This document shows positions 8,500 through 17,623 of a stretch of DNA of 34,838 nt, piece by piece (position 1 is the first letter of the stretch; each line of letters opens with the position of its first letter). The stretch is from assembly GCA_018675995.1 (NCBI GenBank), contig JABGWZ010000223.1, forward strand, positions 1-34,838, written 5' to 3'. The translations under genes and the position numbers were made by a program. A model generated the notes under the pieces. That model did no database searches, had not been told where the DNA came from, and saw only the letters and a program-made list of their open reading frames with translations. Source of the stretch: Opitutia bacterium. GTDB taxonomy: Bacteria > Verrucomicrobiota > Verrucomicrobiia > Opitutales > Seribacteraceae.

Positions 8500-10456
8500 T
8501 GATTGAAGAGGCCTTTTTTTTAGGGACCGTTGCCGGTTGACCTAAAAATGCCTCACCCAAGAGCAGGAACAGGCAGAGAGTAAGAAAGAGGGACCAGACT
8601 TCCGACCGGTCAATTGAGCCCGATGAAGACTCATCTTCTAGTATGCGTGAGGAAATATCCGGGAGTTTCCCAAGGATTTGTTCTACTTTTAGGAATAAGG
8701 TATCATTTTCGCTCTTAGGACGGTTTATCGCAGTAAGCCGTCCATTAATTTTGTAAATACCGGCATGAAGATAGGGAACATTATCTTTTGTATCACCAAT
8801 GGGTTCGAATAGCGTGGTTTCTTTGGACTCCTTTTCTCCGCAAAACCAAGACTGGACGAAGGAGTTGGCTGATGATGACTCCTCAATCAGTCGTTGGATA
8901 GCAGGGACGATGACATAGCCATTGGACATGCTTGACCAACTATCTATGGGAAGGGTGGAAAAGGCATAGATAACACCTTGACCGAGGGTCAGGCTGGAGA
9001 TGAAGGGCTTACCATCGGAGTAATAGGCGAGAGTCTCACCTTGTTTTGGAGTTCGGCGTCTTTTGATTTCAAGGCGGTCAAGGGGGAGACGGTTTCCGTC
9101 TGAAGAATTTGCAAGGATTCCAGAATCTTCCCTCCAATTGTTGACTAGAAAAAATTCATCTTTTTGCTTTTCTTCGAGAGGGTCCCAGGAAAATAATTTA
9201 GAAATATTCGAACTTTTTGTTTCGCTTGGAAAGAGAACAAGGCGTCCACCCTTGACAACAAATTCCTCGAGGACTTTCTCAACATCCGAATTGATTTCCC
9301 CTTGATGGACGAGGATTTTTCGGGAAAGTACATCCTTCTCTCCGAAACCACTCAAAGGAAGGGAATCTGCAAGGTCACCTTGTTGGGATTGAGAAGCTGA
9401 ACGAAGAATTAGACTGGTTCTTGGATTGGAAGCCCGCACTCCAACTTGCGGGGGTTCGGTAGAGCCATAGGTCAGGTAGCAGATATTGTCGTATTGACAA
9501 AAGTCATCTGGGCAGGTGATTGAAATCCATCCTTCATCCGGTTCATTCTTAAGGTCAAATACAGGGCGCCAAAGTACGCTTTGTGATTCCAATTTAACTT
9601 CAAGTATATCCGATTTACCATTCGTTTGAGTAGATAATCGAACCCGCTCTTTTCCTTGTCCTTTTTTCCGCAAGTTTAAGACCGGTTCAACCTTGTTGGG
9701 CATTCGATTAATTTGATCTACTGACAAACTAAGGTTGTAGGGTGGTGGGTCCGCCATGGTAAAGAAGCTCAGTTTCCAAAAATCTTTTTTTTCGGAAAGT
9801 GTTCGGTTTATTTTTTCCATTACATTTGCATTTCGTTCCAGTTCCCAGTTGCTGCTTTGCATGTCTGAGGCAACGAGTATCTCAGCTGTTCCAACTCCTG
9901 TTTCCTCTAACCATTCCAAAGTCTTCGAGAGGGTGCCGGGTAGGTCGGCTGCAGTATCGGTCGGCCCAAAAAATCGCTGCAGGGCTTCGTCTTTAATGGA
10001 GTCTGCACGATCGATAATAAAAGGTGCTTCCAAAGCGGAGTCGAGAACCACAAGTCGGCTTTCCGTCCATGGTCTTGCAAATGATTGAAAAGCTTCCAGT
10101 GCTTTCTGTCTTTTGGTCTGGGAATCCTTTTCCGTAGTTGTTTCCATACTCGCGGATCTGTCGAGAACAAGGACAAGTACTTCCGGGCTTCCATTGGAAA
10201 GGGAGAAAAGGGAGTCACCTCCCGTCATGGGTCGAGCGATCATCAAAGCAAGTGCGGCCAAGGCCAGTACTCTTAAGAGAAGGGTGAGCCACCTTTTCAG
10301 TTTCGATAGACGTGAAGAACTCTTTCGGGCTTGGAAAAGGAAGCGGGTGGCTGCCCAAGGTACGGTACGGTGCCTGAGTAGATTCAGTAGATGAATGATG
10401 AAAGGGGCTAGGGCAAATAGGAGCCCAAGCAGGGCAATTGGTTGAAGGAAAGTCAT
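8492..10456 (-). CDS. BatA-domain / VWA membrane protein
   Basis: 654 aa ORF; typical BatA N-terminus FLQPIALLGLLFALAPFIIHLLNLLRHRTVPWAATRFL; MIDAS-like LVLDRSASMETT; C-terminal TM. Confidence 0.88.
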   Translation of the reverse strand: MTFLQPIALLGLLFALAPFIIHLLNLLRHRTVPWAATRFLFQARKSSSRLSKLKRWLTLLLRVLALAALALMIARPMTGGDSLFSLSNGSPEVLVLVLDRSASMETTTEKDSQTKRQKALEAFQSFARPWTESRLVVLDSALEAPFIIDRADSIKDEALQRFFGPTDTAADLPGTLSKTLEWLEETGVGTAEILVASDMQSSNWELERNANVMEKINRTLSEKKDFWKLSFFTMADPPPYNLSLSVDQINRMPNKVEPVLNLRKKGQGKERVRLSTQTNGKSDILEVKLESQSVLWRPVFDLKNEPDEGWISITCPDDFCQYDNICYLTYGSTEPPQVGVRASNPRTSLILRSASQSQQGDLADSLPLSGFGEKDVLSRKILVHQGEINSDVEKVLEEFVVKGGRLVLFPSETKSSNISKLFSWDPLEEKQKDEFFLVNNWREDSGILANSSDGNRLPLDRLEIKRRRTPKQGETLAYYSDGKPFISSLTLGQGVIYAFSTLPIDSWSSMSNGYVIVPAIQRLIEESSSANSFVQSWFCGEKESKETTLFEPIGDTKDNVPYLHAGIYKINGRLTAINRPKSENDTLFLKVEQILGKLPDISSRILEDESSSGSIDRSEVWSLFLTLCLFLLLGEAFLGQPATVPKKKASSINA

Positions 10457-11361
10457 GCTACTTTGCCACCAATGCGTCCGGCAGAGAAATTATCAATTAC
10501 ATTAACCACTGGGCTGTCCGTGCGAACTTGGTGATAGCTAGACTGAGATTCCAGGCAACCTGTTTTAATTTGATCAATATGGGCATTTAAGCGGGCGAGA
10601 TATTCTGCCCGAATGACAGTCGGTTCAGTAATGAGGGAACCTTCTCCCTCCATGTCCACAAATCGGGTTGGTCGGTCAAAGGTAAAATTGAGTTCCTGAG
10701 GGTCGAAAATATGAAAGAGCACGACCTCATGTTTGCGGTCTCTAAGGTGGAGAACTCCATCCAAGATATCTTCTGGATCATCAAGCATATCGGAAACTAC
10801 GAAGATCGTGGCACGCATCCGTACGGTCTCGGCAATTTCATGAAGCGATGCAGCTAAGCGAGTTTCGCCTTTTGGTTTGAGGGGGCCAATAAGTTCCAGG
10901 ATTTCCTGAATTTGAGAAGGGTTTCTTTTGGCAGGTAAAACTTGGGTTTTACGGTCTCGGATAGAGTGAAGCCCCACGGCATCTCCCTGGCCAACATAAA
11001 GGTATGCGAGTGTGCTTAGGAGTTTTTTTGAAAATTCAAATTTGCTGATTGGGTCGCCGAAATCCATTGAACCACTGCAGTCGAGAGCAAAATGAGCTCT
11101 TAAATTCGTTTCGGCTTCGTACTCCTTCAGGTAATAGCGGTCTGTCCTCGCAAACACTCGCCAGTCCATCCGTTTTGGGTCTTCTCCCTCTGTGTACTCT
11201 CGATACTCTGCAAATTCTACGCTGGATCCTTTATGGGGACTTCGATGGTGACCAGATATACTGCCTTCCATGGGGAAGGGGGTAAGAAGGGGTTCTCCGG
11301 AAATTCGGTTAAGAGAATCTTGATCGATATAATGAGAATAGCCCTTTCTGCGTCTTGCCAT
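10453..11361 (-). CDS. DUF58 domain-containing protein
   Basis: 302 aa ORF; hallmarks G...VEFAEYREYTEGEDPKRMDWRVFARTDRYYLKEYEAETNLRAHFALDCSGSM. Confidence 0.93.
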   Translation of the reverse strand: MARRRKGYSHYIDQDSLNRISGEPLLTPFPMEGSISGHHRSPHKGSSVEFAEYREYTEGEDPKRMDWRVFARTDRYYLKEYEAETNLRAHFALDCSGSMDFGDPISKFEFSKKLLSTLAYLYVGQGDAVGLHSIRDRKTQVLPAKRNPSQIQEILELIGPLKPKGETRLAASLHEIAETVRMRATIFVVSDMLDDPEDILDGVLHLRDRKHEVVLFHIFDPQELNFTFDRPTRFVDMEGEGSLITEPTVIRAEYLARLNAHIDQIKTGCLESQSSYHQVRTDSPVVNVIDNFSAGRIGGKVA

Positions 11362-11364
11362 TCC

Positions 11365-12402
11365 TTATCTTTTTTCTTTCCTTGCGTCTTCGATCAATCG
11401 CGTAACAACTTCAGTACTGTCCATATCTTCGGAACGGGCATGGAAATTAGTCAGAATCCGATGAGAAAGAACGGGTTCGGCAACTTTTTCTACATCTTCC
11501 ATGGATGTCATGTAGTTGCCTTCGAGAACGGCCCGTGCCTTTGCTCCCTTTACGAGATACTGAATGGCTCTTGGTCCGGCACCCCATTGAACAAGTTTCT
11601 TCAACCAGGCAGGAGATTCCTCGGTGTTGGGGCGAGTCCTTCTAACCAAATCGACTGCGAGTTCGTGAACATGATCGGGTACGGGTACGCGTTCAACAAG
11701 TTGTTGGAATTCCTTGAGTTTCTTACCCGAAATGATCTTCTTCAGCTTGGGCAGGGATCCAATAGTGGTGTTCTTTGCGATTGCAATTTCTTCATTTCGG
11801 GACGGGTAATCCATTCGAATAAGAAACATAAAGCGGTCCAATTGGGCTTCTGGAAGTGGGTATGTACCTTCTTGTTCTATTGGATTTTGGGTGGCGAGAA
11901 CAAAGAAGGGTTCTTGAAGTTGATGATTAGTCCCAGCAACGGTCACTCTCTTTTCCTGCATTGCCTCCAATAAAGCTGACTGAGTCTTGGGGGGCGTTCT
12001 ATTGATCTCGTCAGCGAGGATTACATTGGCAAAAATTGGACCCTTTATAAATGTAAATTCCCTTCCTTCTCCATCTTTTTTATTCTGCAGAATCTCCGTG
12101 CCAGTAACATCAGAGGGCATAAGGTCGGGAGTAAATTGAATTCGGCCAAAAGATAATGAAGTTACCTGGGCAATGGAATTGACTAGAAGGGTCTTGGCTA
12201 AACCAGGCACTCCCATAAGAAGTGAATGTCCTTTGGAAAGCATGCAAAGAAAGATCCTTTCAATAGCATCTTCTTGCCCGATAATGACTTTACCAAGTTC
12301 GTTTTTGATTGCAGTGAAAGTATCTTTTAGGTCGCTGATTGATTGAACATCATTTTCAGAAAGTACCTCTGTTTTTTTATTGGGTAGAGTTTTGCTTACC
12401 AT
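11365..12402 (-). CDS. MoxR-family AAA+ ATPase
   Basis: 345 aa ORF; Walker A GVPGLAKT, Walker B VILADEINRTPPKTQSALLEAMQE, FVLATQNPIEQEGTYPLPEAQLDRFMF. Confidence 0.96.
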   Translation of the reverse strand: MVSKTLPNKKTEVLSENDVQSISDLKDTFTAIKNELGKVIIGQEDAIERIFLCMLSKGHSLLMGVPGLAKTLLVNSIAQVTSLSFGRIQFTPDLMPSDVTGTEILQNKKDGEGREFTFIKGPIFANVILADEINRTPPKTQSALLEAMQEKRVTVAGTNHQLQEPFFVLATQNPIEQEGTYPLPEAQLDRFMFLIRMDYPSRNEEIAIAKNTTIGSLPKLKKIISGKKLKEFQQLVERVPVPDHVHELAVDLVRRTRPNTEESPAWLKKLVQWGAGPRAIQYLVKGAKARAVLEGNYMTSMEDVEKVAEPVLSHRILTNFHARSEDMDSTEVVTRLIEDARKEKR

Positions 12403-12805
12403 AGATTTTTTTTTGTTGTCTAATTTAGGCTTTAATTTTTTGGGTCAAAAGTAATGACAATATTTGATTATTCGTATGTTGTATGATTTTAGATTCAAAT
12501 TAATAAATCTATGATCTAAAAGCTATTCGATTCACCTGCTGTTGATCAACATGATTGGTGGTTTTAGCGAGAAATATTTCTTTCATTAAACATGAACAGA
12601 TTATCAGTATTGAAAATTAATTCCTCTATGTAATAGGGATAAAATTTAGTAAAACTTCTAAGAGTGAAATCGGAAAGACATTCTATTAAATTAATTGGCT
12701 TAACATAAAAATATTGATCATAATGACAACATTTAGGAATATTGGATGAGATTCTTAGTAAATAGCTTTTTGTAAAGGGGGGCCAAATTAAATAACTCAA
12801 TTAAA

Positions 12806-13018
12806 ATGATAACGGTTCAAAGAAAGTACAAGGTACTGAAAGCATCCTCTGTTAGAGAATTAAGTGATATCGTAAATGATAGTATTCAAAAAGAATACAA
12901 AGATACCGAAGGATTTATATTCAGATCATCTGCCAGATGGCAATGTTTGGGAGCTCCCTTTATAGAAAATGAATTTTGGTATCAAGCACTTGTTTTTATA
13001 CAGGAAGAAGAAGATTAA
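12806..13018 (+). CDS. DUF1737-like small protein
   Basis: 70 aa ORF; YKVLKASSVRELSDIVNDSIQKEYK...WYQALVFIQEE resembles the DUF1737 pattern. Confidence 0.6.
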   Translation: MITVQRKYKVLKASSVRELSDIVNDSIQKEYKDTEGFIFRSSARWQCLGAPFIENEFWYQALVFIQEEED

Positions 13019-13176
13019 AGTTATTAACTTATCCTCTTATTACTGAAAGTATCAAACAGGATTAACAATTAATATTTTGAATATTTTTCTCATTAAACTT
13101 TCCTCTTGATAAAGTAATAAATTTATTCGAAGTTCAACGAAGCACAGTATGTATGTGCTAGCACAAAATTAAAACA

Positions 13177-13208
13177 GCCGTCGGCTTGGGCAAGGTCGAC
13201 GGCTTTTT
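13177..13208 (+). terminator. Intrinsic (Rho-independent) terminator-like hairpin
   Basis: Perfect 7-bp stem GCCGTCG / CGACGGC (13177-13183 / 13197-13203), internal CTTG/CAAG pairing in the loop, followed by TTTTT. Confidence 0.8.
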
Positions 13209-13325
13209 AGTGCCTTTTATGTGAGTTGGTTCGATCGTTTTAGAAAATCTTAATTTATTTACAATGGCCAAATTTTTGAGATGATCATGAGTCTCTAAAG
13301 TTAAAAACAAATTACCACCTATACA

Positions 13326-13655
13326 ATGTACCATTTAGCACAATTTTTTATTGCAGTATGTTCCATTCTTTTATGCCTGCAATCCATTGCACAGACTCAG
13401 GTTAATTCAGCAAGTGTATCTAAGCGTCCGAGTCTTCCCATAAGTATCCCACCGCCTCCAAATTTTGGCTCTTTATCGAATGAAAGTGGAAAATTTCAAA
13501 TTATAAGTGCTGAGTATTACTCCTCCGATGCAAAACCATTCTTGTATAAGAGATTGATTAAACTAAATACAACTACCGGAGAAGCTTGGGTTCTTGTATC
13601 TCAATTGGGTAAAAATGGAGAGATGCGAAAATGGATTCCCTTGGAGTCTAAATAA
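13326..13655 (+). CDS. Small secreted hypothetical protein
   Basis: 109 aa ORF with signal peptide (FFIAVCSILLCLQSIAQ), proline-rich linker, then a short beta-rich segment (YKRLIKLNTTTGEAWVLVS). Confidence 0.6.
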   Translation: MYHLAQFFIAVCSILLCLQSIAQTQVNSASVSKRPSLPISIPPPPNFGSLSNESGKFQIISAEYYSSDAKPFLYKRLIKLNTTTGEAWVLVSQLGKNGEMRKWIPLESK

Positions 13656-13672
13656 GCTAGTTGTATGACCTC

Positions 13673-15391
13673 TTAAGTACTTTTCTTAAGTTGTTGCAAC
13701 TTAAGGTTCACCGCTTCGAGTTTTTTGCTCAATTTTTTATTTTGCAGGGAGAAATGTCCGATTAGGAGAAGAATCCCAAACCCAATTAGGGCAATTCTGC
13801 CAAATTGATATTCACCCCAGGTTTTGTTCCACGCCACATAAAAAGCAGCGGTTCCCATAATGGAAAGGGAAATAAGTAGAGAGCTATTCCATAAAAACCT
13901 TCTGATTCCAGTGGGCCTTTCTCTTCCTAATACCTTTTTGTTGTTGATGAGAAGAAAAAAGCTCAAATATGCAACAGGTATTAATGTGAATCCTAGAATT
14001 GATGTGGGTACTGCTAGCCAAAAAGCTGCATCGCTCCAAACAAATGGTCCAAGTACACCTATACCTGCAAGGTATGCACCACAAAGGAAAACAGGACCTT
14101 TGTGTGGTTTTCCTAAAATTTCACAAATAGCGTGTCCATTAATTGTCATTAAAATAATAATCGTAGAAAGGGCCATCCCAACGACCCCAATTCCAAAAAT
14201 ATAATGAGAGAAGGTTTTATTTGCCAGTAGAGCTTCCAGGGACGACGCTAAATTAAATGCATCTCGTTTAACAAGCATGGCTGCTAGTTTTTTGTCTGAT
14301 TCTGGAATGCTGAGTGCCATTTCATCCTTTTGCATAGGGGCAAGTGCCTGATAATTTTCCTTTCCTGCTTCGAGTTCCAATCTGGCTGTAATGAAATTGT
14401 TGTATCCTTTAGCTAAATTCGGGTGTAGAACGCGGTTTTCATAATCTTGGTATGCAGATTCAGGTTTTCCATTAAACTGGGAACCTGCTGCAATAACCAC
14501 ACAGGAAGTGGCAATAACATAGGGGATAAGAAGGGCAGTCCATAAGTCGAACTTAGCTAATCCACGGTGCTCTCTTCCCCATTTTCTGTTCAAGAGAACA
14601 AAAGGCATAAAGAAGGTCATGTTGATCCCCACAGCGGTAGCAGCAGCAGCAATCATAACATCTCTTTGCATGCTAACAATTTTAGTTTCCCAAAAAGAAC
14701 GGAATTCCCCTGTTCCTTCGAGAAAGGGTAGATAAACATTATCAGGAACAGATAAAAGAGATAAGTTTGGAATGAAACCGGATAGTATTTCATTCCATGG
14801 TAATTGACCACTTGATCCCATTTTGATGACCACACCAAAAAAAGAAATAACAACTAACCCGACCATGATTTTTAGTATCCAGTCAAACACCTTAACTCCT
14901 CGATTTCCCCGATCGTATGCCCAAATTACAATTGAAGCTAAAATCAATAACACGGCACATATTCCTACTTTTCCACCTGTATTATTAAGCGATGGGATTA
15001 GGTTTTGTGTAACGGCAGCAGTTCCGAGGGTAAACTGAGGTAGGCACCATACAATATTTGCCATTATGGTAGCTACTGCCCATCCCCACCCAAGAACAGG
15101 ATTTATTTCTGTATTTATCGAAACAAAGGGACTTTGACCTGTAGTTAGTGTTACATGACTGATCGCACTTAGCATTATGATGCCCAGTACAATTGCGATA
15201 GGCTGTAACCAAAGCAGAGAATATCCAGCTAGTACTCCCAGAAATAAACTGGAAGCAAGGGATCCACCGCCCAGCGTGATTGCACTTTGGAGCCATCCTG
15301 GGCCCGAAAGTTTAGTGTAGGCTGCTAGGCACGAGTAAAGCCCTTTGGCTTCAGCTTCTCTCAAGTAAGTTTTTTCTTTTTCTATGGACAT
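13673..15391 (-). CDS. NRAMP-family-like metal ion transporter (divergent)
   Basis: 572 aa polytopic protein; N-terminal pattern SGPGWLQSAITLGGGSLASSLFLG...PIAIVLGIIMLSAISHVTLTTGQSPF consistent with divergent NRAMP relatives. Confidence 0.75.
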   Translation of the reverse strand: MSIEKEKTYLREAEAKGLYSCLAAYTKLSGPGWLQSAITLGGGSLASSLFLGVLAGYSLLWLQPIAIVLGIIMLSAISHVTLTTGQSPFVSINTEINPVLGWGWAVATIMANIVWCLPQFTLGTAAVTQNLIPSLNNTGGKVGICAVLLILASIVIWAYDRGNRGVKVFDWILKIMVGLVVISFFGVVIKMGSSGQLPWNEILSGFIPNLSLLSVPDNVYLPFLEGTGEFRSFWETKIVSMQRDVMIAAAATAVGINMTFFMPFVLLNRKWGREHRGLAKFDLWTALLIPYVIATSCVVIAAGSQFNGKPESAYQDYENRVLHPNLAKGYNNFITARLELEAGKENYQALAPMQKDEMALSIPESDKKLAAMLVKRDAFNLASSLEALLANKTFSHYIFGIGVVGMALSTIIILMTINGHAICEILGKPHKGPVFLCGAYLAGIGVLGPFVWSDAAFWLAVPTSILGFTLIPVAYLSFFLLINNKKVLGRERPTGIRRFLWNSSLLISLSIMGTAAFYVAWNKTWGEYQFGRIALIGFGILLLIGHFSLQNKKLSKKLEAVNLKLQQLKKST

Positions 15392-15466
15392 ACCCTTGGT
15401 ATCTCGTCCAAAGGCTAAATTGTCAAGAAGTCAAAAATCGGAAGCTGTTAAATAAACTTTGAAGGT

Positions 15467-15922
15467 TTACTTAACTGTCATCGTTCCCCTCATCATCGCG
15501 AAGTGACCTGGGAAAGTACAGACATACTCATAAGCACCACTTTCTTTAGGTGCCGTAAAGGAAAGCACTTCTTCCTCGCCTGGACCTAATAATTTGGTAC
15601 TCGCGATAACATCACCTTTGAGAGCGTCAGGAAGTGGATTTACTGCATTTGCACCGGCACCCAGGGCTTTTTGGCCAAATGAGATGGCTGTGATTCCTTT
15701 TTTTAATAAAACTAAATTATGTCCCATGGCAATCTTGGGTAGTTTACCGGCATTTTTGAAAGTGATTATAACACTTTTACCCGCCTTAACCTCAAAATTT
15801 TTAACATCGAATTGCATGGTATCATTACCGGAAATCGTAATTTTGTGGTCTGCCTTCTTTTCGGCATATAAAAATGATGCGGCGCTAATAATAGAGAGAA
15901 GGAGAACTAAGGATTTTTTCAT
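15467..15922 (-). CDS. Azurin-like blue copper protein
   Basis: 151 aa with signal peptide; Cu-ligand motifs MGHNLVLL and CTFPGHFAMM (Cys-x4-His-x3-Met). Confidence 0.92.
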   Translation of the reverse strand: MKKSLVLLLSIISAASFLYAEKKADHKITISGNDTMQFDVKNFEVKAGKSVIITFKNAGKLPKIAMGHNLVLLKKGITAISFGQKALGAGANAVNPLPDALKGDVIASTKLLGPGEEEVLSFTAPKESGAYEYVCTFPGHFAMMRGTMTVK

Positions 15923-15981
15923 GAAATAAAGTTTATAAAATAATTAGGGAGTAACAAGTGGGAGGTAAGAATAAATCGTTT

Positions 15982-17529
15982 TTAAACATTACCCGTAGGC
16001 ATGTAACGATAATACACTTCAAGCATTAGGATAGCCATAGTTGTTCTGTAAATATCAGTATCTCCATGAAAATGGTTACCATGGGGCCAATGTCCATCTG
16101 GTGCCTGGTTGGAGCAAACGGTTTGTTGAAAGTCTTTATTCCATGCTTTCCAGAATTTAGATCCACCTGATACACCTGTGGCCTGAAAACAGGCTTGTGC
16201 ATTGTAGTACCAGCCATAGACATCGATTTTACTCCACTCCTTTTTAATGGCTTCATTTTGAACGATCCATTCTAAACCTCTTGTAGCTTCTTCAGATTTT
16301 GCATTTTTCCAAATTTGGAGGGAGAGAACGCCGGTGCCGGTTAAACTTGCCTTGCCTGTTTTACCGCGCTGATAAGCAAACTTTCCAACTTTGTCTTGGC
16401 ACTCCTTGGTATACTTTATTGCTTTATCCAAAGCCTCATCTATCCCATCAATTGAAATGCCCGTGTAAATTGCCGCTTTCAAAGCTTGTATGTTCCATCC
16501 AGTAACCGATAAATCAGTGTGAGCAGCAACGCCTTTGCCATATGAATAAGCCCATCCGCCATTTTCATTTTGTCCTTTAATAATGTGGATCGTTGCACGC
16601 CGAGCATACTCCTCCAACTTTTTGATTTTAGTCATGGTGTAAGCCTCACATAGAGCATACGCTCGAATTGGGTGGGAATAAGAACCGCGCTGATCAATTT
16701 TTGGTTCGGGTGTGGTGGAGGTAATAAATTTAATCGCTTTCTGAACAGTTGGGCCAAAGTCAGGTGAGTCCTGTAATTCACAATGCCCAAGATAACACAA
16801 TAGTGCCATTCCGGTCATTGCATTTTTGTCTGTAGATTTTGGGTTGCCCTGATCGTCTTTGTCTTTGCCACCCCAAGACCCTTCAGAGTCTTGGACTGTT
16901 TGAAGCCATTTTAATCCTTTTACAATGGCTGCTTCGGTCATTGTTTTTCCACCACCCGATTTTAAACGGGCAATTCTTTTTTTAGGATCGCATCGCTGTT
17001 GCATTGTTTTGGGAAGAGTCAGCCCAATTCCAGCCATTGCTTTTTTCATTTTATCGTTATTCATACCTGCATCCGACATAGTCGGTGCTGCAGCTTCAAC
17101 AACAGGTGCTAAATCCTTAACATCCAATTCATTAAATTCTGGCATTGAGATATCTGAAATAGCAGTAGTTACAAAGGTTTTTTGGGTTTTTGGCTGGGCT
17201 TTTTTCTGTCTCTGCATGAGTTTAACCACTTTTTGCTTTTCCTGTTTTTGTGCTGAAGGAGCGGTACCTCCGTCCGAAAAGTCAGAGTTCCCTTCCTCGG
17301 CCAATGCAAGCCCCATCATCATGCCCCAGATGGAGCCCATGATTAAAGTCAGGAATAGGAGTGAAACTAATAGGCTATTTAGCAAGCGATATTCTCGGAG
17401 GTACTTACTGAATGCACCCTCTACAGGAGGAGCAACGGTAAACGCAGGGGTGTCCTCCTGATGTTCTTCAGGAGTTAATTCCTGCTCCAGATGTTGGTTT
17501 TCTTCGGGGTATGCTTCTTCTTGATCCAT
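15982..17529 (-). CDS. Membrane-anchored prenyltransferase/squalene-oxidase repeat protein
   Basis: 515 aa; acidic N-terminal tail, single TM (LLNSLLVSLLFLTLIMGSIWGMMMGLAL), linker, then toroid repeats (KGLKWLQTVQDSEGSWGG, KGQNENGGWAYSYG, SLTGTGVLSLQIW) and a C-terminus YYRYMP matching NYRYLP of the 2206-3201 protein. Confidence 0.88.
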   Translation of the reverse strand: MDQEEAYPEENQHLEQELTPEEHQEDTPAFTVAPPVEGAFSKYLREYRLLNSLLVSLLFLTLIMGSIWGMMMGLALAEEGNSDFSDGGTAPSAQKQEKQKVVKLMQRQKKAQPKTQKTFVTTAISDISMPEFNELDVKDLAPVVEAAAPTMSDAGMNNDKMKKAMAGIGLTLPKTMQQRCDPKKRIARLKSGGGKTMTEAAIVKGLKWLQTVQDSEGSWGGKDKDDQGNPKSTDKNAMTGMALLCYLGHCELQDSPDFGPTVQKAIKFITSTTPEPKIDQRGSYSHPIRAYALCEAYTMTKIKKLEEYARRATIHIIKGQNENGGWAYSYGKGVAAHTDLSVTGWNIQALKAAIYTGISIDGIDEALDKAIKYTKECQDKVGKFAYQRGKTGKASLTGTGVLSLQIWKNAKSEEATRGLEWIVQNEAIKKEWSKIDVYGWYYNAQACFQATGVSGGSKFWKAWNKDFQQTVCSNQAPDGHWPHGNHFHGDTDIYRTTMAILMLEVYYRYMPTGNV

Positions 17530-17623
17530 TATTTTAAGGGTTAAGATTAAGGAAACAAAGGACTAACCTTTTTACAATAAGAATATTTATTAAAAAATAT
17601 TAACAGTCTATCTTGTAAAAGGT

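Noticed and set aside
7847-8506. 219 aa plus-strand ORF
   Set aside because: Antisense shadow of the VWA gene; composition reflects complementary codons.
11233-11973. 246 aa plus-strand ORF
   Set aside because: Antisense shadow of the well-supported DUF58 and MoxR genes; no domain-like sequence.
12564-12800. 78 aa minus-strand ORF in the AT-rich gap upstream of the MoxR operon
   Set aside because: No recognisable motif, odd composition, start only 6 nt from the divergent DUF1737 start; may be chance or a decayed gene.
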